Below, piece by piece: positions 39,501 through 48,828 of a stretch of 64,000 bases of DNA; within the stretch, counting starts at the first letter, position 1, and each line of letters starts with the position of its first letter. The notes below the pieces were generated by a model. It worked only from the letters and a program-made list of their open reading frames with translations, ran no database searches and was not told where the DNA came from. The stretch lies in NCBI RefSeq assembly GCF_000002235.5, contig NW_022145604.1, positions 4,118,339 to 4,182,338 on the forward strand. The letters are read 5' to 3'. Made by a program: the position numbers and the translations under genes. The DNA is from Strongylocentrotus purpuratus. Taxonomy: Eukaryota; Echinodermata; Echinoidea; Camarodonta; Strongylocentrotidae.

Positions 39501-42423
39501 ACATTTTTCGCTTTCTCTCTTTCGTTAATCCCAATTTTGTATGCTCGATCTATATTGAAAAACAAATCAGAAAACATCTTGGAACCAGCGGGACTTGAAC
39601 CTGCATCTACTGCTTGCCGGGCATCGACTCTACTACCAGGCCATCACTGGTCCATGGCACAGTACAAATACCCAAGCTCTCCTGATTCATTCTGACTTAT
39701 TAATATTCATTAGTCCGTCATAGGACAATAACTTTTGTAAATGTAATGCTTCCTGGGAGAAATTTACTGGGTGTAAGCCACAAATATGTTTTAATAATTG
39801 AAATTTCTCCCAAGAAGCATTACATTTATACAATTTTTTTTTGGTATGGTTTGGCATAAAGGAGAGAAGCTGACATTTACCAGATTACTTTAGAAATTTG
39901 TACAGCCAAATCTTCCTCCCACATCACAAAAAAAAAAAACGAACAACAACAACAACAACAATACAGCGACGCTCAGGTGATTGGAACAGGGAGATGATAA
40001 AGAAGAAGTGGAATCCAGCCGCTCTCCTTTGACCCCATGCTCCAAGCCGCCGAAAAGTTATGCGCTAATCGTCAACTGTTGACCAGATGCTGAGATAAAA
40101 GAGCGCATGAAATATCACGATTTTGAATTCCTACATCAGAAAATGGTATCTCAGCAAATTTTCGCTGTCCCTTTCAATGATTTCTCATAAATTGTTGAAT
40201 GTGTCATGAGTTGATCAAGCGAACACAAACTTTTGTAATTTCATACTTTTTTCCCATCTGCAAAAGTACAAAAAGCACGCGAAAGCACGCAAAAGAAAAC
40301 GTAAAGTTATCGAAGATGGTAAATCATGGATTAAATGACGGGACATTGAAACATGCGAAAATAACCAGATTATCCTAAAATAATGAGTTATTGTCAGGAT
40401 CTAATTTTTCTTTTACCAGGGAAGAGTACTAAATTTGAAAAATGGTTTGATGCATTATTCTCAATACAATCCCTATATTAAGTTTGTAATTTACACTGAA
40501 ATTTTGCCGGTAATTTAATAAATGTGAAACTGGTGCCTGGCCTCCGAAATTCCCCCGCAGTGGCAGAGCAGAACTTCAAAGCCAAGTGGAATGTTACGCA
40601 TCCCATTGTTACTCTTTATAAATCACGCATGCGTTTGAATAAATATCAAGAGTTTTCACTCCTTCTCTTTCACCTTCCTGATTGGAATGACTGTTTGTGA
40701 GTCTGTCCAGGGAGGTGAAAGAAAAGGAGGCGAAACTCTTGTAATTTATTCAAACGCATTCTTGAGTTCTAAAGCGTAACAATGGGATGTGTAACATTCC
40801 ACTTGGCTTTGAAGTTCCATGCTCCGAACCGCGCTTCCACTGCGGGGACTTTCGGAAGCCAGGCACCAGTTTTACATTTATTACAAAATATTAAATTACC
40901 GGCAAAATGTCAGTGTAAATCAAAAACTTTATATGGGGATTTTATTGGGAATAGTGCATCAAACAAATTTTCAAATTTAGAACTCCGTCCTTCCTTTTAT
41001 TTGTGTGCCAGAGTTGGTAAAAGAAAAATTACATCCTGTCAAAAACTCAATATTTTAGGATGATGCGCTAATTTGTGCATGCTTTAATGTCTCGTTATTT
41101 GATCCATGATTTACAATCTTCAATAACATTAAGTTTGCTAATGCGTGTTTTCGCGTGTTTTTTGTATTTTTCAAGTTTAAAAAGGATGAAAGTACGCAAG
41201 TTTGTGTTCGCTTGTTCTACTCTTTACACATTCAACAATGGATGAGAAATCATTGGAAGGGACAGCGAACAGTTGCAGTGATACCATTTTCTGATGTAGG
41301 AATTCTAACTCCTGAAATTTCATGCGCTCTTTATCTCACCACCTGGTCAACAGTTGCAGATTAGCGCATAACTTTTCGGCGGCTTGGAGCATGGGGTCAA
41401 AGGAGAGCGGCTTGATTCCAGTCCTTCTCTATCACGTCCCTGGTCTGTCCCGCCTCACAGGCCCTGGGCCTAGCGGTGCTCTCAGTGTTTGTTTAGGGGT
41501 GGGGCCGGGGGGCTAATTTTTTTCCCAAACAGGTTTGCCAATGCTAATATTTCCTTTCATCTGATTGGCTGATATGTTACGTCATTAGCAATGACGTAAC
41601 CGTTTGGGTGAGTGATAGGGTTATAGAAATCATGCAGAATCACTGTTCATCACCCCATCGTTGGCTCAATCGGTAAGGTCAGCGTAATACAATCTCAGAG
41701 TCGTGGGTTCAAATCTCAGTTTATTCAGTTTTTTGCCTTTATAAATAGTGAGGCAAAGCAATAACAAATCAAAGTCTAATTGTTTGTGACCTCTTTCCAA
41801 GCTGCTTATGACGTAGAACGTATTAGCCATTGAGAAGAACGGAAATATAAGAAATTGCAAACCTGTTTGGGAATACAAATTTCGCGGCCGGGGAGGGGGG
41901 GGGGGGGGAGGGTTAGGGTTACAAGTGTTTTCACTCCTTCTCTTTCACCTCCCTGATTGGAATGACTGTTTTGTGAGTCTGTCCCGTCCCACAGGGCCCT
42001 GGACCTAACGGTGCTCTCAGTGTTTGTGTAAGGGGGGGGGGGGTGCTGTCGGTCTTGGACTGACATCCCCAATGTTCCCCAATGTTTGGTGATTCCATGG
42101 ACTTCGTCTTATCAATATACTGCGTGATAATTTATGTCTCATTGAATGGGCTGCATGTGTTACCCTCTATTTTTAATGACTCTCCAGTTATTAATAAATA
42201 TTGAAATAGTCTGTTTTGATTTGATAAAACAAACACCCCAACAACAACAAAAGAAAAACAAGCAAACAAACCATTAACAAGAAACTAGTCTAAAATAAAT
42301 GTATAAAGCCAATGAGCCGATTAACGTATTTCCTTTGCATTACCTAACGAAATTCAAAAGTCACTTACCAGAACCCATGCAGAAAATAATCAAAATTTCT
42401 TTGATAAACCGCGTAAAATCCAT
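33409..42423 (-). CDS. Lectin gene B: signal peptide, novel module, EGF, CTLD
   Basis: Exons 42369-42423, 35913-36104, 35299-35397 and 33409-33597 join in phase 1 throughout without a stop. The domain order matches gene A. The CTLD exon at 28897-29193 is the best candidate for the end, about 4.2 kb further on, subject to the phase conflict noted there. Exons 2 and 3 are the most alike between the genes, and exon 4 the least. A secreted or surface recognition role is inferred from domain content. Confidence 0.78.
35299..35397 (-). CDS. Gene B exon 3: EGF-like domain
   Basis: This 99-nt phase 1-1 exon gives DCLSMPCRNGGTC then LETLDGFECVCPPDF then HGPTCG. All six EGF cysteines are present. The acceptor (CTACGATAG) and the preceding pyrimidine-poor intron end are shared with gene A, as is the GTAAGAACC donor. 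Confidence 0.88.
35913..36104 (-). CDS. Gene B exon 2: unclassified Cys-containing module
   Basis: This 192-nt exon has the same borders and phase as in gene A. It reads GIILSEGCQYIKPSFCG, VTRKSGNGDTVRMVTKS, IVRTTDGIAMWHQRV, SYYSDVINTV and ICSMP. The three cysteines are kept. The domain type is unknown to me; a structure search would be informative. Confidence 0.76.
36221..36700. repeat. Dispersed repeat with AAGATGGCGTCC motifs (copy 2)
   Basis: This copy begins GGTTTTTCAACGGTTTCTAG, like window position 1. It contains CAAGATGGCGTCCAAGATGG then CCGCCGATACC, CCAAGATGGCGTCCGAAATGG, and AAAATGGCGTCCAAAGGG, each followed by similar spacer text. Unit A has nothing here, so the repeat came with the ~1.9-kb insert. 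Confidence 0.75.
36900..37945 (-). pseudogene. Broken copy of a multicopy GDADV/TDLLVLL protein family
   Basis: On the minus strand the best segment (about 37945-37690) reads PVVRFNADTVFSGKKDEF, KQGLINLISEELRKSNC, GDADVHISTAVVNSS and LIQEGTDLLVLLLHY. Further on are HDIGIGKRAVFQK, EFHSLRTYYQVMAWI and a Cys-rich end. This order is that of a family I recall as very numerous in invertebrate genomes: a PIN/XPG-like acidic core (GDAD, DTDLLVLL), a HSLR-YYQV motif, and a CxC-rich tail. The frame is broken in several places and has no start. Its high copy number elsewhere suggests a mobile origin, but I cannot assign one. Confidence 0.6.
38041..38220. repeat. ~190-bp dispersed repeat (copy 2)
   Basis: This copy is about 90% alike to 9186-9380 by eye, from CTTATCTGCCGTAGTTTACA to GGGCGCAAGTAGCTACAGG. 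In unit A it adjoins the exon 2 flank directly; here the ~1.9-kb insert separates them. Confidence 0.75.
38870..38955. repeat. Short inverted repeat AAGGCCTCGTGAC
   Basis: AAAAGGCCTCGTGAC is mirrored by GTCACGAGGCCTTGT about 65 bases on, around a CpG-rich middle. It may be a minimal MITE. Flanks do not show a clear duplication. Confidence 0.45.
38976..39108. mobile_element. Hairpin element
   Basis: ATGATGCACAGGTTT, GGTCGGTGCATGGAATTGTGT and GGTACCT on the left pair with AGGTACC, ACACAATCCCTACCGACGC and AAACCTGTGCATCAT on the right. Arms are about 55 bp with a ~20-base loop. Non-coding. Confidence 0.75.
39451..39511. repeat. Hairpin AAAATGTGTAGAACAGGTG
   Basis: AAAATGTGTAGAACAGGTG and CACCTGTTCTACACATTTT are exact inverted copies around a short GAATATGCATGTGA loop. 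It lies close to where homology with unit A resumes (CTTTCTCTCTTTCGTTAATCC). It could be a very small MITE. Confidence 0.6.
39585..39657 (-). repeat. tRNA-like SINE head or tRNA pseudogene
   Basis: The minus strand shows ATGGCCTGGTAGTAGAGTCG (A-box-like) and GGTTCAAGTCCC (B box) within 73 bases, with partly complementary ends. The D arm does not fold well and no anticodon can be assigned confidently, so I do not call a functional tRNA. It is part of a ~300-base insertion specific to unit B. Confidence 0.5.
39982..41450. mobile_element. 1.47-kb giant palindrome
   Basis: The left arm (39982-40680) and right arm (40708-41450) are inverted copies over about 700 bp with scattered differences. For example, GGAATCCAGCCGCTCTCCT pairs with AGGAGAGCGGCTTGATTCC, and GCGTTTGAATAAAT pairs with ATTTATTCAAACGC. 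The loop of about 27 bases (ATTGGAATGACTGTTTGTG) recurs singly at about 41950 with the same neighbours. The block lies in intron 1 of gene B at a (CAA)n run where unit A has no insertion. No ORF of note. Confidence 0.8.
41650..41725 (+). repeat. tRNA-derived SINE head
   Basis: CGTTGGCTCAATCGGTAAGG (A-box-like) and GTGGGTTCAAATCTCAG (B-box-like) lie about 35 bases apart, followed by T-rich sequence. This is the polymerase III promoter pattern of a tRNA-derived SINE. It is embedded in the unit-B-specific palindromic block. Confidence 0.6.
42369..42423 (-). CDS. Gene B exon 1: start codon and signal peptide
   Basis: On the minus strand ATG opens MDFTRFIKEILIIFCMGSG and the exon ends at GTAAGT, phase 1. 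It has one codon more than in gene A. The hydrophobic ILIIFCM core and small residues suit a signal peptide. The flanking intron and 5' sequence align with gene A, supporting the start. Confidence 0.73.
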
Positions 42424-43249
42424 CTCGAAAGAAAGTCTAAATGGTTACTTGAGTGATGATAACTCGACGTGGATTAGTTAGACCTTGCTAGTCAATTGAA
42501 GAGTGGCGATACTTCTCCCGAGGGATAGGTTTTATGGTTGAATTTTGATGGAATATTCGTGATAATGACCACAGACGTACATGTACTTGTCTTATTTGAG
42601 TAGTTCTTTAATTCAGCATGGAATAGGGGGGGGGGGGACCATGTACCTCTCGGCTGAAGAAAAGTGTGGAATTACAATATTATATCTAGATATTTGATAT
42701 AGGGTTTATTTTAAACTTCAGCATGCGGTCCCTTTGAAATTTAAAAACTCTTGCGAAATGCACTTTTTCAGCCAAGGTATAGATTAAAAAATAATTATTG
42801 AGTGCTTTTTTATTGATTTCGATTTTTTTTCTTCTGCATTTTTTCATCATCTTGTTTTACAGAAGATAGAAAGATGGTTGTACTTTTTCTGACACCGTAA
42901 CGGTAGTTTAATATAAGAATCATATTGTTTGAAAGATAGATTGCAGAAGGTGTGGTGTACTTTCTTTTAGTCATGGTATTAAACAGCAAATCTGTTTGAT
43001 TTTCCATAGAATTTCATTTATAGATATGCACTTTTTCGGACACGGCAATAAAATAAACCCATAAAAATAATTATATCTGAACAGAATATGCTTTGTTTTG
43101 AAATTCAGACATATACCTTTCACAAGAATCAAGGATTGGCTCACGTACCAATGTTTATTGTCGTATCCATTGGCGTATGAGAAGGAGACGAAGGCGGACA
43201 AAGGGGAAGGGGGTCAGGACTTGGGCCTGGACCCCCGATAATTGCGAAA

Positions 43250-44100
43250 ATATCCATATTCAGGCAATCATTGTCTAAAATTCGGTCAAATGCCAACTGA
43301 AATACAAATAGCAAGGTGGTCAGTTTGCACATCTTTATCATGCTGACATATTCATATTGTCACCACAAAAGTATTAACATTTGATTTTGTTTATGTCCGT
43401 CATCTTGCTAGCTTGCAAATTTGTTAGACTGAAAAGCTGAATACGGGGAAGAGTGGTCAGCTCTCTAGCAACATTGCGCTCCCAAAATGACCCCCAAGTC
43501 ATGCAGATTTCACTTAGCCCACGTACTAAGGTAAAATAAAAAGGTTGCATGACTTTATATCACACAAAAGATGCGAGAGGTCCGCTTCTGCATAGCAAAA
43601 TCTAAAAGGTGAACAATTTATCAACAGGGATGGGGTTCATTATCATTGCCTAACATTCGGCCAAACGCCATCTGAAATTCGTAAAGCAAGGAGGTCAGTT
43701 TGCAAATCTTTATCATTCTTTCAAGTTCACAATGTCGCCACAAAGGTATTACAATTTCATGTTTTGTATGTCTGTCATTTTGCTAGCTTGCAAATTTGTT
43801 AGACTAGAAAGCTGAATATGGGGACATTGCGCTCCTAAGATGATCCCCCCCCCCAGTCAGGCCGACTTCACCTAGCCCATGTACCAAGCTTTTAAATAGA
43901 AAAAGGTTGCATGACTTTACATTACAGAAAAACGAAAAACTTATTTGAAGTCCCAAAAACTTGGAGTAAATTTCCCCCTCGTGGACCATTGACCCCAAAT
44001 GTTTGTTAGACGCGAGAGTACGGTCCGGCTCTGCATAGCAAAATCTATAAACAATCTATGAACAATTTATCAACGGGGATCGGGTTTTAGACCCCTTCAT
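43250..44100. repeat. Local tandem duplication in the 5' flank of gene B
   Basis: The ~390-base block CAATCATTGTCTAAAATTCG ... CTAGCTTGCAAATTTGTTAG ... AAGGTTGCATGAC (about 43260-43560) is repeated with divergence at about 43645-43920. Unit A has a single copy (about 21560-21850). Confidence 0.7.
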
Positions 44101-44407
44101 AAAACACCAAAGTGGTCTTTGATCATACGTTGCTCCTCAAAAGTTCTAGTTGTACAGGAAAAGCAAACTTTGATTGCCTCCCACTTATAACAACTCAAGA
44201 GTCATTAATATTTTAATTTCAGCTCTCTCGGTATGGCTGAGATGCTGTGATTTGATTTGATTTGATTGTGATTTATACGCATATACCCATACAGTTGGCA
44301 AAATCATTCATACCTCTTTTCATGAAATGATTTAGACAATGATTTTTTTCTAGATAGATAAGTTTATATCTTCTCAGAACTTCATTGATCAATCGAAAAT
44401 GTCATAG

Positions 44408-44490
44408 AGATAATAATATTAATAATATTAGTCCGCTTTCATATAGCGCTTAATACATCGATGATTTCTCTAGCGCGTTACAAATATATT
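44408..44490 (-). repeat. SINE tail fragment
   Basis: AATAATATTAATAATATTAG followed by TCATATAGCGCTTAATAC and CTAGCGCGTTACAAAT is the family tail in minus orientation, just beyond the right end of unit B homology. Confidence 0.6.
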
Positions 44491-45105
44491 ATTATCAGTT
44501 AGGCCTTAGAAATTCTTGTTCGTCAAGAATAATTCATATTGTCACAATAATCTCTCGAAAAAAAAATGGTTAGGAACAAATTATTCCTATTAAAGGGTTA
44601 GGGCTAGTGTAAAAATACTAATCTCCGTTTTGAAAGGATAGTTTCTGTTTCGCTTGACGATCAAAGTATGATGTCAGAAGCGACGGGTTTTTTGGTTAAA
44701 TTTTTGGTCTGCCGAGTGGGGGCGTAGTAATTTTTGCTGCCACATAATTCTTTATTTCGGAGATGTCATCTTTCTGACAAGCCATCGATAATTTTAGTTT
44801 TTCAGACAAGCCCAATGTCGTGAGTATAATTTGAACACACGATGTCGATAATTAATAATTAGCCGTCTATTTGATTGATGCATTATGTGCAGTTACATAC
44901 GGTACATGACTTGTGTATAGTGTTTTGGGGTTAGTCTGTTATACAGACCGTGTTAATTGTGTTACTTGAATATCATTTATACATATAAAGAGGCACTTGC
45001 ATAAAGTGACAGAATAAGGATAAATTCTGGTAACTGTATAGACATGTATAAGATATAAAAGGGGATTTAGAGTAATTTGTGTGGAGCCAAAAGGATAGTT
45101 TTATC

Positions 45106-45529
45106 CAGGTGCGGATCCACGTAGCGATTTCTCTGGCCCGGGCCCCCCTAGCACCCCCAAAACGGTAAAAAAATAGGATAATAACGTAAATTTAACCTTT
45201 TTTAAAAATAAAGAACAAAAGCGGGACCCCCTGAACCCCCCCCCCAAAAAAAAAAGAAGTAAAAAAAGAAGAAAATTATATTTTCACCCCTCAAAAAAAA
45301 AGTGGTTCTCCTCTCCATCACCTCCATCCCCCCGCTTATTCACCGGCTTGAAGAATCGCTGCTAAATATTTTCTCACGAAATGGGGGGGGGGGGGGGGGG
45401 GGGGGAATATGTGCTCTTACCCCCAAACCCCCACCCCCCCCCCCCGCTTATTCACCGGTCGGCTGAGTCGGCGCTGAATTTTTTCTCAAGATTTGGGCCC
45501 CCTCCTGTTGCCGGCTGGATCCGCCCCTG
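45106..45529. mobile_element. hAT-like MITE (GGATCC-ended family)
   Basis: The ends CAGGTGCGGATCCA and TGGATCCGCCCCTG are inverted with one mismatch. The 8-bp repeat GTTTTATC flanks it exactly (45098-45105, 45530-45537). The interior is C/G homopolymer-rich with two copies of CCGCTTATTCACCGG. No transposase. Confidence 0.87.
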
Positions 45530-45952
45530 GTTTTATCATGCACGCAAATACAATAGTAAACACAGGAAATTCAAGCAGGCATAGATTCAGGGCGTCATAG
45601 ATTTATTATTCATTTATTATGTTGCTAAGGAAATAGAATATATACATTAGTGGGCATTGATATTCATTTTGGGACAATTGTATTATTTAATGTCAGTGAG
45701 CATGCATTAATCATACAACTCATTTGATGCTAGATCGTTTGCAAACACAGTTTAAAATTTGACATATTATTTATGATCGTTTAATTCTCATTAAATTTCA
45801 GGTTGTACCGCCTTTTTTAACGTTGTCTCAACAAGCTTGATTTGTCGCTCTATTATCGATGTGCTGTCGGTTTCATTGTCAGGTATACGCTACAGCTAGG
45901 GATATATAAATTAACATTCCCCTTGAAATCTCCCCCCCCCCCCCCCCCCAAA

Positions 45953-45983
<31 letters not shown>

Positions 45984-46544
45984 AAAAAAAACTAACTAAA
46001 TAAATAAAAAACTAAATCAATCAATCAATCAATCAATAAAGCCAATCATCTTTGTCAGATGTTTCTTACTTTGGGCCTCAAATATAAAACAGACTACGGT
46101 TTCATTTTCTTCAAGAAATGTAACAAAGCTGGAGATAAAAAAAAACACTTCTGCTCTTTGTACTTTGTTAATGACGTCATCTACGTCGCTTAGTCCCAAG
46201 GCTAGACCAGACAGAGTTGTTGTCTATTAACCTTCGACTCTGTCCCTTTAAAATTTGTTGTAGTGCCAGTCGAGGTCATGTGATCTCAGTCAAGAAAGAC
46301 GAAGCAGGTACGTTGAACGGATGTGCAAGCAAATTAATTTGTAAATGGTGATACCACGAATATATTTGTATAATACTAAAAACACAGGTCTAATCCACTT
46401 AAATCATCCACTTAAATACTGCAAGTTGTAAACAAAAACGAAAATATATATTACACGGGAAGAGGTTTGAAATTTGATACTAAATGCTTTGAAAAAGAGG
46501 AAGCTAGAGGAGAGTCAACCCCTCTGCATGTTCATGACCAACGT

Positions 46545-47035
46545 AGTAATAATAATGATAATACTCAGTTTGTATATAGCGCTTATTACAATCACTAAGC
46601 GCTTCCAAACTTGGAGATTATTACTATGCTCATGTACAGTGGTTACAGTGTTAGAGTCAGTTCGCTTGCCGCCTCACATGCATAACTTAAGCTATACAGC
46701 GTATACTTAAAGGGACTTGTGAAAATTGTTCAGATGAGAGAAAATGGTGCTAAGGTAATGTCTTCAATGCTAGATGTACATTAAAAGATAATCTGAAAGT
46801 TTGAGTGAAACAGCCCCGTGTTGAAGAGAGTCACCACCTTTGCACGTTAAGAACCCACTGCACTTTTCGCATAAGAGGGGTGGAAACCCCGGTGTAGTGG
46901 TCCACCTGCACACCCCAATCAGTTATACCGAGAGGAGAGACCCGAGGATTACAGTGATTCATTTCCTTGTTCGCCTCTCAGGCACAGGTGACGCCAAATA
47001 CTTAATAATAAATATAATGATAATAATAATTAATG
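46545..47035. repeat. SINE-related sequence
   Basis: AATAATGATAATACTCAG, TTGTATATAGCGCTTATTAC and AAGCGCTTCCAAAC form a family tail. About 250 bases on come GCACGTTAAGAACCCACTG, GGTGGAAACCCCGGTG and AGAGGAGAGACCCGAGG blocks, ending in AATAATAATTAATGATAA. I read this as one or two SINE copies; the exact junction is uncertain. Confidence 0.5.
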
Positions 47036-47588
47036 ATAACAAATGATGAAAAAAAACTGATCTGATCGATTCCTGAATTCTCCCAACTATATTAATATAA
47101 TTTAACAGTTTAAGGTGAATGTCAAACGTCACAAAGCATTGAATTGGCTCTATACTATACCATTCCGAATATTAAAGTGTTGAAAGATTTTTAAAAGCCT
47201 GTTTTATGACCTATTTTCATGTAAAAACGGTTGGGAAAACTCTAAAATTGGTTTGTAGAATTTACTGTTAGAGGGCGTAGCAGAGCGACGCCTTCAAAGA
47301 AAACCATAAATATATTTGTTTTACTTTATAATTTGTTGCAAGCTAGAGGGTAGAAGGAATATAATTGGTAAGAAGGCATTTAATACCAAAATTACGCAGT
47401 TTTTTCATCAACCTTCAATTACGTTACCGGTTCACTTTAATAACAATTATTGAGATTATAGTTACAACGAGTCAAATCATAAAACTAAGGTCTAAATTTT
47501 CTATAATTAACTCCAGCAAGGCCAAGGTAAGCCAGTCTTTGTGATGCATAATAACATTCCCGGCGATAACCGAGTTGAATAAGAAGAA

Positions 47589-48418
47589 ATGTACAAGTCC
47601 GTGAACAAGTCAGTAAATACTAAAGACATACATGGAATACAGAAAATAGGTGGGCTTTGGCGACTATACATGGAGGAACGCCAAAACAGAATAAAACTGA
47701 TCACAGATGGGATACAAATAAGAGATACAACAGTGAGAGTGTATGACAAAAACCCCTACCTCCCGCACGAAAGTGAGAACGCTTTGCGTGTCTTGATAAA
47801 AGACATTCCCCTTTCAGTGCACGAAAGTATCATCTTAGACGAATTGGAGGCCAAAAACTGCAAAATCAATGGCCATGTCATATACCCTAAGCTACGCGTT
47901 GATGGCAAATGCCTAACCGGAGACCGTGTACTGTATATAGACCCACCTACCCATCCCCTCCCGAGATTTATACGTTTCCATAGTTTCAGAGCCAGAGTAT
48001 TCCATCACGGCCAGCCCACCACCGAGGCAAATGTAACATGTTCACACTGTTTTCAAGCCGGGCACCATCGCTCTAAATGTAACAACGAGATGGTATGTCG
48101 GCTCTGCAAAAATGTCGGCCAGAGTGATGCCCTAATGTCAGTGCCACCGATCAACAACAACGTTCTTCGAATCCGAAAACATCGGCTTATGAAAGCATGC
48201 AACCAGCTGATGCAACCGATGACAAAGCCGTAACCCAGACAACGAACGCTGTGGATGAAAGCCGAGCACATCCAACAACTACGAATGAACGAGCAAGAGA
48301 CATGACGTCATCTGCCCGACTGCCCGACAGACCCGATCCAAGACTGCGAACAAAGGCGAGACCCGCGAAAAGAAATCAGGAGGTCCCAAACAGCAAGCAA
48401 AAGAAAGTGCTGAGCTAA
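47589..48418 (+). pseudogene. LINE ORF1 (zinc-knuckle protein), interrupted
   Basis: The open part (47589-48233) encodes an N-terminal region with IKDIPLSVHESIILDELE, an RRM-like segment, then FHHGQPTTEANVTCSHC continuing FQAGHHRSKC, a CX2CX4HX4C knuckle. A second knuckle begins (MVCRLC) but is lost at a frame change near 48110. The following frame (48197-48418) is charged and low complexity. Such ORF1 proteins bind LINE RNA. Confidence 0.75.
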
Positions 48419-48828
48419 TTCAGATTCTGTCTGAGTTTCGATCGCGGAGTAGCAGCGAAACAAACCTTCGTGGTGCACAAACGCGAATCACACGTTTCCA
48501 GAGAAAGTCTGCCACCTCTGAATCCGATGAAAACAAAGAATATGATGAAACTGAAGATCTTGCTGAAGATGAACTTTCTGAAGCAACACCCGAATTTCCG
48601 GAACTCTCATTTAACCATGACAAACAAACAAGTAAGAAACGGAGAAGGAAAAACACGAAAAGCCCGAGCAAATGATGATTTGGTAAAACAATCAGAATTA
48701 TGTTCACCGAAAGCAGATAGTTATAGAGAAAATAAAATTAATAAAATAGTAAATATATATGTGCATGAATGGTACGAATACGAGATAAATGTGTATAGTG
48801 TTATTAAGAAGATAAACTTAAATTTAAA

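Larger units (their letters stand above)
33318..44340. repeat. Segmental tandem duplication, unit B
   Basis: This is the counterpart of 5630-22045, carrying all four matching lectin exons. Compared with A it lacks the RTE LINE, the 7.1-kb block, the TAA MITE and the TTAA MITE. It has gained a ~1.9-kb insert upstream of exon 2 (about 36140-38034), a SINE head and hairpin (about 39535-39840), a ~2.1-kb palindromic block (about 39966-42085) and a local tandem duplication (43250-44100). Confidence 0.85.

Noticed and set aside
39585-39657. Possible functional tRNA gene
   Set aside because: A and B boxes are present, but the D arm folds badly and no anticodon is clear, so a SINE head or pseudogene is more likely.
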